A stretch of 56,222 nt of DNA from Candidatus Tanganyikabacteria bacterium (GTDB lineage Bacteria > Cyanobacteriota > Sericytochromatia > S15B-MN24 > VGJW01): the NCBI GenBank assembly GCA_016867235.1, contig VGJY01000006.1:1-56222 (forward strand), in the 5' to 3' direction. A model generated the notes under the pieces. The model ran no database searches, was not told the origin of the DNA, and saw only the letters and a program-made list of their open reading frames with translations. Below, in pieces: positions 1-7,370 of this stretch; position 1 is the stretch's first letter, and each line of letters begins with the position of its first letter. A program made the position numbers and the translations under genes.

Positions 1-19
1 GGCCCGCCGCAGCGGTACG

Positions 20-367
20 TCAGGGGCGCGGCACGGTGTCCGCGGCCCAACGAAGCATCGCCACGAGATCGGTGGGCCGAGAACATGCTTCTGGCCGCGC
101 GATCGGCATAGATTGCCGAATTGGCTCTGACCATAGGGGAAGGTACAAGAACAAGTAGGACGTGAGCCCCCCAACCATCGCGATGATCACTAGCAGAACG
201 TAGCTTCTGACGCCTAGGTTGTACGCCAGCTGCCCAAAGGCCCAAATCCCACCGACTGCGAAGGCCGTGGCTAGATAGGACCAACACATATAGAGGAAGT
301 TGCGTCCAAAGTCCTTCAGCGCTTCCACCAGCTTCCGCCGCAATTCGGTCCAGAAATCCCCCGTCAT
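20..367 (-). CDS. Small two-pass membrane protein of unknown function
   Basis: This 115-residue protein has a charged amphipathic start (about residues 5-24) and two hydrophobic segments at about 26-50 and 54-76, joined by a short loop. The C-terminal 40 residues are hydrophilic, with several prolines and arginines. GGAG stands 4 bases ahead of the ATG, which supports the start. I do not recognise a family. It is the leftmost visible gene of the integrated element and is divergent from the XRE regulator at 497. The 129 bases between them must hold both promoters. Small membrane proteins in satellites often act in exclusion or toxicity, but nothing here shows that. Confidence 0.5.
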   Translation of the reverse strand: MTGDFWTELRRKLVEALKDFGRNFLYMCWSYLATAFAVGGIWAFGQLAYNLGVRSYVLLVIIAMVGGLTSYLFLYLPLWSEPIRQSMPIARPEACSRPTDLVAMLRWAADTVPRP

Positions 368-496
368 TCGGCTCCACTCCTTCGGACTTGGCTATTACTC
401 GCTTCCATTCCTTGCCATATGGCCAAGCAAGCATCTCTAGTTTAGTCGGCATACCGAACAACACAAGGGCCAGTCCACGCCTACCGTCGGGAGGCA

Positions 497-703
497 ATGG
501 ACGAGGTACACGAGCGGCTGGTCCGGCATATCAAGGAGCTGGCCGGCGCCCGCAAGATGCCGCTCTCTCACATCCCAGATCGCGCAGGCGTAGGCCGGAC
601 GCACTTCTGGGCCGTCTTGAGTGGCAAGAGCACGCCGACTCTTGCCTGGATGGTCAAGGTATCAGCGGCGCTTGAGGTTGAACCGGCTGAGCTACTACGC
701 TAA
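497..703 (+). CDS. XRE-family helix-turn-helix regulator (Cro/CI type)
   Basis: This 68-residue protein is essentially one helix-turn-helix domain. The pattern of an LxxxIKELAGARKMPLSHIP first half, a GVGRTHFWAVLSGKSTPTL recognition region and an LxVxPAELLR end is the usual XRE (Cro/C1) layout. A GGGAGG sequence lies just 2 bases before the ATG, closer than ideal. It would act as the element's repressor or switch protein. It converges on the ribbon-helix-helix gene and overlaps its end by 4 bases. It is likely autoregulated through the 368-496 interval, but I cannot point to an operator. Confidence 0.8.
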   Translation: MDEVHERLVRHIKELAGARKMPLSHIPDRAGVGRTHFWAVLSGKSTPTLAWMVKVSAALEVEPAELLR

Positions 704-912
704 TCCATCGCCAGCGCGTCGCGGAGCAGGGCTTCGACCATTCCCGACACGCTAACCCGAGCGCGGGCTGCGCGGTGCTGGACCCGTTGCCAGAGCCCAT
801 CAGACAGCCGAACTCCCCGCGCAGAAGCCGGGGCGCCTGGCGGCCGTCCCCGCTTGGCGGCAACGTCCTGTCGGACCTGGGCAAGATAGGCGGGAGAGTT
901 AAAGCTGAGCAT
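700..912 (-). CDS. Small ribbon-helix-helix (CopG/Arc-like) protein
   Basis: The protein has 70 residues. Its C-terminal half, from about residue 33, reads as a beta strand (GVRLSDGLW) followed by two helices (QRVQHRAARARVSV, SGMVEALLRDAL), the ribbon-helix-helix fold. The N-terminal part is basic and proline-rich. Such proteins repress element promoters or act as antitoxins, but no partner toxin overlaps it here. The ATG at 912 faces the iteron region. Only a weak GAG precedes it, so the exact start is uncertain. It converges with the XRE gene, overlapping by 4 bases. Confidence 0.6.
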   Translation of the reverse strand: MLSFNSPAYLAQVRQDVAAKRGRPPGAPASARGVRLSDGLWQRVQHRAARARVSVSGMVEALLRDALAMD

Positions 913-1036
913 GACTTACTCAAATGTACCCCGCCCGTGCACGCGCTTGCCGCGCCGAATGGGCGCCCGATTTGGGGGAGAATTCGAGTATGGGCGATAT
1001 GACCCGGACGACCGGTCTAGTCGCTCGCTCGGCCGA

Positions 1037-1260
1037 GAATTGCAGGATTTGCAGGATTTCGACCCTTTGGCCGGAAGCGTGTTCGGACCACGCTTTGAAG
1101 TTGAATTGCAGGATTTGCAGGATTTGATTTCCTCCGTTCGCGGGCGAGAAGTTGGGAGAGTCAAAAAGCGAGAGGGGGGACAAGGCCGGAAACAAATCCT
1201 GCAAATCCTGCAAGCTTCGAGAGATCCGCTTGAACAGAGAGCTTCAGGTGCAGGATTTGG
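1037..1260. repeat. Iteron-like direct and inverted repeats, candidate replication origin
   Basis: The stretch 913-1277 has no credible gene. It holds the 20-mer TTGCAGGATTTGCAGGATTT exactly at 1040-1059 and 1106-1125, each preceded by GAA and spaced 66 bases apart. The exact reverse complement lies at 1194-1213, and a single unit TGCAGGATTTG at 1249-1259. Each 20-mer is itself two tandem 9-base TTGCAGGAT units. The array stops about 20 bases before the end of the primase-helicase gene. In P4-like satellites the Rep/alpha protein binds iterons close to its own gene, so this is the best candidate for the element's origin. Confidence 0.6.
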
Positions 1261-1277
1261 CCGAGATCCCGTAACTG

Positions 1278-3809
1278 CTATATTTCGCTGATCAGGATGG
1301 GCTCTGCAAGCCGAATCATGCGCCAGGTCCCCGCTCTCGTCCGATCGGGATCGCCAGCTTCCAGCCTGAGTCCTCCGATCGGCCTGTTCTTGTAGGGCGC
1401 GATGCGGCGGCCGAGGCCTTTGGTGCTCACCCCCCCGTGGTTGTCGCCTGCGAAGGCGTCGAGCGCGTCCCTGAGCGCGAGCATCGCACTTGTCGAGGCG
1501 TCCCGGATCTCACGTACCAGCTCGGCGAGAGTGACGAACCGCTCCCCGATTGCGGCATGCCACGCCTGCGAGACTGCCGAGAAGGCCATCAGGTCGGGAT
1601 CGGCGGTTGCCCGGACCTCTTGCCGGCCGGCTGCCGGATCCGGCAAACCAAGCCACACGAGGGCGTTGCGTGCGACGCGACTCCAGCCCTCGAAGCCCCC
1701 AATTGGTGCAAGACCCTGCGGCGGCAGCCCCTCGGCAAAGTAGGCCCTGGCGATCGTCAGGACAGCGGCGACCAGCGCTGGCCGATGCTCCCTCACCCAG
1801 GCCATCAGATCCGGGTGCCGGAACTCCGTCTCCGGCCGTTCATCGGGCCGTTCGAGGGCCGTCCGCAGTTCGATCGGGATGGCGCGGCGCGTGAAGTCGC
1901 CCCGAAATCGGAGGTTGTTGCCCGTGACGTACCAGACTGCCCGCAGCGGGCCGCTCCACTCACGATTGGCCCCCAGGACGCGCCCGCGCCAGGATTCGGC
2001 GGTGAGCGCCGCGTCCAGGACGGAGCCCCCGAGCGGCTCGGTGAGGTTATCGAGGACAACAAGGGGACTCCCCGCCATCGCTATCGTGGTGATCTGCTTG
2101 CGCTGCTCGTCGGCGTCCCGTGTCGGCGGCATCACGGCCGGCGAGCGCCCTAGCGCGATCGAGCCGCTGAGTCCCGCAAGTAAGCCCTTTCCGGTGCCCG
2201 GCGAGTTGGCACTAATGCAAAAGGCCGGACAGGGGCCAGGGATCGCGGTTCGCAGGATTGGTGTCAGGATGCCGGCGAGCGCCGCCGCGCGATGGTGCTC
2301 GGCGACAAACGGAAAGTCGCAGATCGCCTCCTGGAGTAAATCCAGGGCGGCAAGAGCGTCACTCCTCGATGGATGGTCAGGCATGCGGGGGAACACGACG
2401 CCGGCCGGCGGCTCGAACCAGATCCCCGTCTGGCAGTCCCAGCCGGGCGTGGTCACGAGCGATCCGTCCGGCCGTAGATAGGGCGCCTCGACGATCGCCT
2501 CCAGCGGCCGGAGGCGCCAAGTTGCCCGGGCGTGAAGAGTCCGGACTACTTGGTCGGGGACTCTGGCCGGATTCCAAGTAACCTCGCCTGTGTTCTTGTC
2601 CGTCTTCGCTGTGAGCCAGCAGGCGACGCGATCCAGCTCCTCTCGGAGGCTTGCTTCGGAAAGCGGGACGATCGCCGGCTCGCCCGGTGCACGCGTGAGG
2701 CTCGCCAGTTCGCGAGCGCCGTCACGGCGAATCGTGACGAGCATCCCCCCACGCTGGAAGACGGGCCGCTCGCACGCCAGGAGAGCAGATTCGCCATCGT
2801 CGGCCATCCGCGCCAGTTCCCCTTGCCCCACGCCGATCCGAATCTCTGCCGCACCGGTGCCCGACCCTGCGTCCCGCGGGGCATGGCTCGCGCCGTTCCG
2901 GCTGTCTGGCCGGAGACTCTCGATCGCCCTTGCGATCGTGCGCTCGCGGTAGCCGTCGCGATCCCACTTTTCGCGCATCAGGCCGGACTGGCGAAACAGG
3001 CGGTCGATCCGGTCGGCGTCACCGTCCGTCCAGTACGCGAGGTGGTTGCAGAGGGCAAGATCGGCGGCGCTGTCGTCGCTACCATGCGACGAGGTGTCGC
3101 CGTTCCAGAGCGCCGAGAAGGCCCCGCCATTGCGGGCGTTCCGGGCGCGTTCGATCAACTCGTCGTCGGTACTAGGCCGCCAGCGCGGCATCAGCGGACG
3201 CCCGGGCCGGCCGGAGCTTGCTGATGCACCCGCATGGTCGCCAGACGATCGCCCGCGCGGAGTCCCCAGAAGCTCGCGATACAGCGCCTCTAGCTCGGTC
3301 TGCCGCGCCTCGATCGTCGTCGGCGTGCCGGGCAGGTGCCTCCCCGTCACTGTGAAGTACCGGGAGCGATCGTAAATCTCGATCGCGCCGATCCCGGGCG
3401 CGGGAGCAGTCTTTTTCGCCCGCGTGCCGGGCTTGGTTGCCCGCAGGAATAGTTTCACACCCTCCCCGCTCGGCGAGACCTCGCAATAAGAGTTGCAGCG
3501 ACGGACGATCTCCATCGCCTCGGGAGCCAGCGTGCCGGTGGCTGGATCGCGGCAATCGTCGAGGTCCACGCCAGCCCAGCCGTCGCCTAGCACGAAGCCG
3601 ATGCCGTCGAGCCGGTCATCCCGATCAGCCTCGTCGACCACTTCCTCGAACGAGCGCCAGTTGCCGGCGTCGGTCACGCTCGCCATGTGGCCGTCACGGT
3701 TGAGGGGCACCTTTGTCCTCTTTCCCTGGCGCTGCTCCACCCGCCAGGTGACCCAGCGGCTCTCGGCCCGTAGCTGCGCGGGGATGGCGCCGATCGGAGG
3801 GGCGCTCAT
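1278..3809 (-). CDS. Primase-polymerase/helicase replication protein (NrS-1 polymerase-like)
   Basis: This is a large 843-residue phage/plasmid replication protein. Residues 1-180 resemble the archaeo-eukaryotic-type primase domain of NrS-1-like proteins: a WVTWR start, GIGFVLGDGWAGVDLDDC with acidic residues for metal binding, and SPSGEGVKLFLRA. About 215-300 matches the NrS-1 helix-bundle domain (WNGDTS, ALCNHLAYWTDGD, SGLMREKWD). The C-terminal half holds a P-loop helicase domain with Walker A NSPGTGKG and Walker B LVVLDNL. Its ATG overlaps the stop of the upstream small gene as ATGA, so it is translationally coupled. It should start replication of the excised element, probably at the iterons just beyond its 3' end. 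Confidence 0.88.
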   Translation of the reverse strand: MSAPPIGAIPAQLRAESRWVTWRVEQRQGKRTKVPLNRDGHMASVTDAGNWRSFEEVVDEADRDDRLDGIGFVLGDGWAGVDLDDCRDPATGTLAPEAMEIVRRCNSYCEVSPSGEGVKLFLRATKPGTRAKKTAPAPGIGAIEIYDRSRYFTVTGRHLPGTPTTIEARQTELEALYRELLGTPRGRSSGDHAGASASSGRPGRPLMPRWRPSTDDELIERARNARNGGAFSALWNGDTSSHGSDDSAADLALCNHLAYWTDGDADRIDRLFRQSGLMREKWDRDGYRERTIARAIESLRPDSRNGASHAPRDAGSGTGAAEIRIGVGQGELARMADDGESALLACERPVFQRGGMLVTIRRDGARELASLTRAPGEPAIVPLSEASLREELDRVACWLTAKTDKNTGEVTWNPARVPDQVVRTLHARATWRLRPLEAIVEAPYLRPDGSLVTTPGWDCQTGIWFEPPAGVVFPRMPDHPSRSDALAALDLLQEAICDFPFVAEHHRAAALAGILTPILRTAIPGPCPAFCISANSPGTGKGLLAGLSGSIALGRSPAVMPPTRDADEQRKQITTIAMAGSPLVVLDNLTEPLGGSVLDAALTAESWRGRVLGANREWSGPLRAVWYVTGNNLRFRGDFTRRAIPIELRTALERPDERPETEFRHPDLMAWVREHRPALVAAVLTIARAYFAEGLPPQGLAPIGGFEGWSRVARNALVWLGLPDPAAGRQEVRATADPDLMAFSAVSQAWHAAIGERFVTLAELVREIRDASTSAMLALRDALDAFAGDNHGGVSTKGLGRRIAPYKNRPIGGLRLEAGDPDRTRAGTWRMIRLAEPILISEI

Positions 3810-4153
3810 GACCGGCCATCCCGCCGTGTCCGGAGGAGGCGGTCGATCATCCTGGCAGCGTCAGCCATGTCCCACGGAATCTCTCGCTCGGCGACGCCGA
3901 GGCGCTGGAGGAAGTCGGCCTGGCGGCCCGTCGTGTCACGGCCAGCCATCGCAGCCAGCAGGGCCTTCTGGCGCCGCCGCTCGCGCTCCTCGGCCGTGCC
4001 CTGGGGGAGCCAGCGGAGGTGTCGCTCGCATGTAGGGCACCAGGCGCCGACATGTGGCTCGCGGCGCCGGATGATCGGCGTGACTGGCCCATAGTCCGAG
4101 CAGTCGAGTTTCGAGATTGCCGCGCCGGGCGCCGGCGCGCTAGGATAGTCCAT
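3806..4153 (-). CDS. Small protein with a CxxC motif, unknown
   Basis: This 115-residue protein contains a single CPTC pair at about 39-42, within a stretch reading GAWCPTCERHLRWLPQG. That suggests a half zinc knuckle or a zinc-mediated dimer. A basic helix (ERERRRQKALLAAM) and a second helical part follow. AGGAG lies 9 bases before the ATG. It sits between alpA and the primase gene, and its stop overlaps the primase start (ATGA), so the two are co-translated. Small zinc proteins in this position in satellites may recruit replication factors; that role is only an inference. Confidence 0.65.
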   Translation of the reverse strand: MDYPSAPAPGAAISKLDCSDYGPVTPIIRRREPHVGAWCPTCERHLRWLPQGTAEERERRRQKALLAAMAGRDTTGRQADFLQRLGVAEREIPWDMADAARMIDRLLRTRRDGRS

Positions 4154-4182
4154 ATCAGCCTTCTCCTGGATCGCCGGCGGTG

Positions 4183-4386
4183 CTAGGCCATTCCGCGGCG
4201 GCGAGAAGCCACCCAGGCCAGCACCTCGGTCTCCAACCAGCCGCAGGACCCTGGCGTGAGGCGGATCCGCGCTGGGAAATCACCCGCTCTCTCGGCACGC
4301 CACACCGAGGTTCGGCTCAGGCCTGTGAGTTCCCGGACCTCCGGCCAGCGGATCACGCGGCTGGTTTGTGGCGCCGTCGTAGGCAT
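4183..4386 (-). CDS. alpA: AlpA-family element regulator (MerR-like winged helix)
   Basis: This 67-residue protein has the AlpA pattern: VIRWPEVRELTGLSRTSVWR helix-turn-helix, then RAGDFPARIRLTPGSCGW wing, then LETEVLAWVASRR. AlpA proteins act as excisionase-like regulators that control integrase or replication genes. I chose the ATG at 4386, because GGAGG lies 8 bases before it. An in-frame ATG 15 bases upstream (4401) has no ribosome site. It probably heads the alpA-CPTC protein-primase operon. A palindrome at 4543-4557 upstream is a possible operator. Confidence 0.85.
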   Translation of the reverse strand: MPTTAPQTSRVIRWPEVRELTGLSRTSVWRAERAGDFPARIRLTPGSCGWLETEVLAWVASRRRGMA

Positions 4387-4542
4387 GTCGATGACCTCCA
4401 TGGGGCTCGGACCACCATCCGGCGCGGTGCCGGGCGGTACGATCCAGTGCTCGCCTGCCCATGACGATACGGCGCCGCCGCGACGAGAACCAGCCGATGT
4501 TTCTCTCTCGGACGGCTATGATCCAATCAGGAAGCGCCAGAG

Positions 4543-4557
4543 AATAGGCGGCCTATT
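4543..4557. promoter_or_regulatory. Palindromic operator candidate upstream of alpA
   Basis: AATAGGCGGCCTATT is a perfect 7-base inverted repeat around one central G. Its right half continues as GGCCTATTTCCCTC (4550-4563), which recurs with one change as GGCCTATTCCCCTC at 4616-4629, 66 bases away, at the end of the neighbouring gene. A palindrome plus a repeated half-site in the only 230-base gap of this part of the element looks like a repressor-binding region for the alpA-primase operon. The binding protein is not known; the XRE or AlpA protein are candidates. Confidence 0.4.
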
Positions 4558-4618
4558 TCCCTCGATGTTTTAGGACTCAGGCTAGGATACGCACGGCGAG
4601 CGCAGGAAAATGGAGGGC

Positions 4619-5200
4619 CTATTCCCCTCTGCGTCGACGTCCTTTGGGCGCACCGTCCGGCCGGGTCAGGCTTGCAATTGCTTCCAAGCAAGTCTCTGTG
4701 TACCTGTTTCCGCCGTTCCCTTCCATCCACTCGATGAGGTCCTCGGCCTTGGGGAACCGCTCCCCACCCCTGCGGTTCGCAAGGTAGCATCTCACAGCAA
4801 GCTTGAGCTTGCCAGGGAGGTCGCCAAGCCGAATCTTGAAGTCGTCGTCATTCTCAGGGGAAAGGGGGACGCCCTCCCACGAGGGGCGCTTCAGGCTCCT
4901 CGGGATTGGTATCTCCAGCTCGCGAAGCACGGAGACGGCCTCCTCGCCGTTGAAAGCCGTTCCCATCCTCACAAGGGACCCAGCAACGACGTCAAAGGCC
5001 GAATCGTGCTTGCCCGGGATGTGGTGTCCGATGCCTATGCCCTCGGCCTTGCAGGTCGCGCAGTTAAAGGGATCCAAGCCACAGATGATATGCGTAGCTA
5101 CTCCTGGAGACATCCAGTGGTCAGAACGATTCCAGAACTCTTGAAGCCACTCTTTGGGAGCCTCCGTCGGCTGTCTGCCGGATGCCACGGTTTTTCTCAC
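4619..5200 (-). CDS. Unknown protein, last gene of the integrase/toxin-antitoxin chain
   Basis: This 193-residue protein starts at a GTG that overlaps the stop of the DUF2442 gene as GTGA, with GAGGGC a few bases upstream; that overlap decides the start. It has a helical N-terminal part (EWLQEFWNRS), a HIICGLDPFNCATCKAEG segment with two cysteine positions, a central acidic PENDDDFKIRLGDL, and a basic end. The phrase around ICGLDP resembles element-encoded accessory proteins of unknown role, but I cannot name a family. Its place as the fifth gene coupled to the integrase suggests it belongs to the element's stability or integration functions. Confidence 0.6.
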   Translation of the reverse strand: MRKTVASGRQPTEAPKEWLQEFWNRSDHWMSPGVATHIICGLDPFNCATCKAEGIGIGHHIPGKHDSAFDVVAGSLVRMGTAFNGEEAVSVLRELEIPIPRSLKRPSWEGVPLSPENDDDFKIRLGDLPGKLKLAVRCYLANRRGGERFPKAEDLIEWMEGNGGNRYTETCLEAIASLTRPDGAPKGRRRRGE

Positions 5201-5448
5201 GCGGCGCCCTCGCCCTTGCGCCTGAGCGCCAGGTAGGCGGCATCGGGCGCATAGTCCGCACCGTTGGGCCAGCACGGAGCCCCGAAGTCATCTAGCGTCA
5301 CCTTGGCGAACTCCGCAGGATCGCGCAGTGGCTCGAAAACCGGTCCCCAGAGTTCGTCCTTCAGCTCCACTTCGCCCGTGATGCCATCCGCAAACTCCAG
5401 GTAGAGCCGAAAACCATCCCGGGGTTCTATCTTTAGCAACCTTGGCAT
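5197..5448 (-). CDS. DUF2442 domain protein
   Basis: The 83-residue protein has the DUF2442 pattern: MPRLLKIEPRDGFRLYLEFADG, then TGEVELKDELWGPVFEPLRD, then FAKVTLDDFGAPCWPNGADYAPDAAY. DUF2442 genes are very often found next to RelE/ParE or DUF4160 toxin modules, and many act as antitoxin-like partners. The ATG overlaps the toxin stop as TGATG, so the ribosome can pass straight on. Whether it is a second antitoxin for the RelE-like toxin or a regulator of the operon cannot be seen from sequence. Confidence 0.85.
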   Translation of the reverse strand: MPRLLKIEPRDGFRLYLEFADGITGEVELKDELWGPVFEPLRDPAEFAKVTLDDFGAPCWPNGADYAPDAAYLALRRKGEGAA

Positions 5449-5705
5449 CACTCGCGGTAAGCCTCTCTGCGATGAAGCACGTGCAGGATCCGGATCTTTT
5501 TCGCAGCGTCGTCCCGCTCGAACCGGACGCGCCAGTCTCCGACGCGAAGCCGGCGCTCGCCTCCGCTTCCCTTCAATTGCTTGATGTCGCCGTGGCCGAT
5601 CTGCGCCAGGCGCTCGACCGCTTCCTTGACCCGTTGCGCGATCGGCCGATCCAGGCGCCGAAAGTCTTGCGCCGCCGGCTTGGTCCACTCGATTTCAAGG
5701 CTCAC
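5448..5705 (-). CDS. RelE/ParE-family toxin
   Basis: This 85-residue protein has the RelE/ParE core: EIEWTKPAAQDFRRLDRPIAQRVKEAVERLA (two helices), QLKGSGGERRLRVGDWRVRFERDD (the beta sheet with the arginine-rich catalytic or binding face), and IRILHVLHRREAY at the C-terminus. RelE toxins cut mRNA on the ribosome; ParE toxins poison gyrase. The pattern LRVGDWRVRF followed by VLHRREAY is closer to RelE. The GTG start overlaps the antitoxin stop as GTGA. Length is normal and no residue looks missing, so the toxin should be intact. Confidence 0.88.
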   Translation of the reverse strand: MSLEIEWTKPAAQDFRRLDRPIAQRVKEAVERLAQIGHGDIKQLKGSGGERRLRVGDWRVRFERDDAAKKIRILHVLHRREAYRE

Positions 5706-5965
5706 AGGCCCATTTCTCGCATGAGGTCCGCGTGGGAGATCACCTCCCCGCGAGCGACAGCTTCCCGCGCCTCGGCTACTGCGGCGGCCTCCTCCGGCGT
5801 CTCTTCCTCGTCGTCCTCGGGGGCGCCATCGAGGATCCGGCAGAGTTCCGCCCACGTGATCTTTCGGGCCGACATGATCAGCGCCTCGGTGATGCGCTCC
5901 AGCGCCGCCACGTCGTCATCGGCCACCTGATCCACCAGGCGGTGGAGGTTCTCTCGCGGAGTCAC
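5702..5965 (-). CDS. Antitoxin of the RelE/ParE module
   Basis: The 87-residue acidic protein is helical throughout (LHRLVDQVADDDVAALERITEALI), with an acidic central stretch (APEDDEEETPEEAAAV) and the ending GEVISHADLMREMGL. That tail (EVISH..LM..G) is typical of antitoxins partnered with RelE/ParE toxins. The GTG start overlaps the integrase stop as GTGA, and AGGAG lies upstream inside the integrase 3' end. Antitoxin precedes toxin in the usual order. Coupling to the integrase means that whenever integrase is made, the addiction module is made too. Confidence 0.8.
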   Translation of the reverse strand: MTPRENLHRLVDQVADDDVAALERITEALIMSARKITWAELCRILDGAPEDDEEETPEEAAAVAEAREAVARGEVISHADLMREMGL

Positions 5966-7206
5966 CTAGCAGCTCCTTTCCTTGCGGCCTTCCGAGCCGC
6001 AGCCACGGGCGCAAGCTCCCGGATCTTGCCGGGCTTGCCGGCCAGGATCTCCTCCAGGCGATCGGCCCAGCGATCGAGAGCGTCCCGCTTCTCGGCGTCG
6101 TAGCTGTGCCGGTCGTAGACTCGCGTGACGCCAGCCTCGGCGTGGTTCAGTACCTTGGAAACGACCAACCTGGGCACGCCGCAATCCCCGGTCATGCGCG
6201 TGGCGGCCGTCCTGCGCAAGTCATGAGGCACGAAGTCCAAGCCGTTCTCAACCGCGATCCGGTGTGCGACCTTCTCGAGGGTGCTCTTGCTTGCGTGCTG
6301 CGTCTTGCGGGTGCGCGCCCTGAATACCCAGCCTTTGCGATCGTCTGGCGCTGCCAGGGACACCAGCAAGGCGAGAGCATGGCTGGAGAGCGAAACGCGG
6401 TGCGAGTGGCCGTTCTTGGCTCGCTCGGCAGGGATCGTCCACCAGCCGGATTCTAGATCCACGTCCCCCCATTCCATCGCTACAATCTCCCCACCCCGCT
6501 GGGCCGTCAGGATGCGGAGCTTGAAAAAGGCGCATTCGACCGGATCCAGCGTCCCGAGCGCGCCCCATAAGGTGCGGATCTCGGCGTCGGAGAGGACGCG
6601 ATCCCGCTGATTCTCGGGAGCGACCCGCTTGATCTGCGCGCAAGGGTTGAGATCGACCAAATCCCGCTCTATGCCGAAGTTGTAAACCTTGCGGCAGAGC
6701 GCCAGAGTCCGATTGGCCGCGATCGGCGCCCCCCGGTCCTTGATCTTGTCGAGCAAGGCGATCACGTCGCGCCTGCGAATGGCTGCCGCCTTGAGACGCC
6801 CGAAGGCCGGTAGCAGGTCTTTCTCCAGCATCCTGGCGTCCTCCGCGTGGGAGCGCTTGTTTACCGCGTGGCGTCTCAGGTACTCCTCGGCGAGATACGC
6901 GAACGTCGGCGCCTTGCGCTCCTCTTGCTTCTCGGCGGCGGGATCCAGCCCGCGATCGGCCGCAAGGAGTACCTCCTGGGCCCGCTCTCGGGCATCCGCC
7001 AAGCTCATGGCGGGGTAGCTACCCAGCGTGAGGCGCTTCAGCTTCGGATCGCCCTTGGTGCGAAACAGCACGTACCAGGTCTTGCGGCCTGACGAAGATA
7101 CCCGCAACCCTAATCCCGTCAGGTGGCGATCGAGGTATTCTGCTCGCCCCACCTTTGGAACCTCCACCCGTTCCACCCAGCGCGCCTGCATGTCGATCGT
7201 CGCCAT
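5962..7206 (-). CDS. int: Tyrosine recombinase/integrase, P4 type
   Basis: This 414-residue integrase has an N-terminal DUF4102 arm-binding domain (about 10-95: GLGLRVSSSGRKTWYVLFR, LGSYPAMSLADARERA), a SAM-like core-binding domain (100-185), and a catalytic domain. The catalytic residues are visible: Arg237 (TAQRGGE), His328 and Arg331 (HDLRR), His355 (LNHAEAG) and the nucleophile Tyr364 (VYDRHSY). I start it at the ATG at 7206 with GAGAGGGG upstream. The frame is open another 58 codons, but that stretch only reads through repeated DNA. It would integrate into tRNA-Leu(CAA), whose 3' half lies 165 bases upstream. Its stop overlaps the antitoxin start. Confidence 0.93.
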   Translation of the reverse strand: MATIDMQARWVERVEVPKVGRAEYLDRHLTGLGLRVSSSGRKTWYVLFRTKGDPKLKRLTLGSYPAMSLADARERAQEVLLAADRGLDPAAEKQEERKAPTFAYLAEEYLRRHAVNKRSHAEDARMLEKDLLPAFGRLKAAAIRRRDVIALLDKIKDRGAPIAANRTLALCRKVYNFGIERDLVDLNPCAQIKRVAPENQRDRVLSDAEIRTLWGALGTLDPVECAFFKLRILTAQRGGEIVAMEWGDVDLESGWWTIPAERAKNGHSHRVSLSSHALALLVSLAAPDDRKGWVFRARTRKTQHASKSTLEKVAHRIAVENGLDFVPHDLRRTAATRMTGDCGVPRLVVSKVLNHAEAGVTRVYDRHSYDAEKRDALDRWADRLEEILAGKPGKIRELAPVAAARKAARKGAAR

Positions 7207-7220
7207 CGGTCGGCCCCTCT

Positions 7221-7290
7221 CTGGGTAACACCCTGGGTAACAAACTGGGTAACAAACTGCCAGTGACAAGGTGAAACACCCTGGGTAACA
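7221..7290. repeat. Phased CTGGGTAACA direct repeats between integrase and attachment site
   Basis: Four exact copies of CTGGGTAACA start at 7221, 7233, 7245 and 7281, so spacings are 12, 12 and 36 bases, all multiples of 12. They lie between the integrase start and the tRNA fragment, in the place where arm-type sites for integrase or binding sites for an excisionase are found. They also cover the integrase promoter region, so binding there could regulate int. Confidence 0.6.
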
Positions 7291-7370
7291 GCGAAGCACA
7301 AATCTTCGGCAATTGCAAGCGTTTGCGCGTTTCGCGTTTGACCGCCTTGTTTCAGGTGTGCTCAAATGTG

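Noticed and set aside
913-1277. Several short open frames through the iterons, reading LQDLQD or ILQILQ
   Set aside because: The apparent peptide repeats are just the DNA repeat read in frame on either strand; there is no ribosome site, and no frame has protein-like content outside the repeats.
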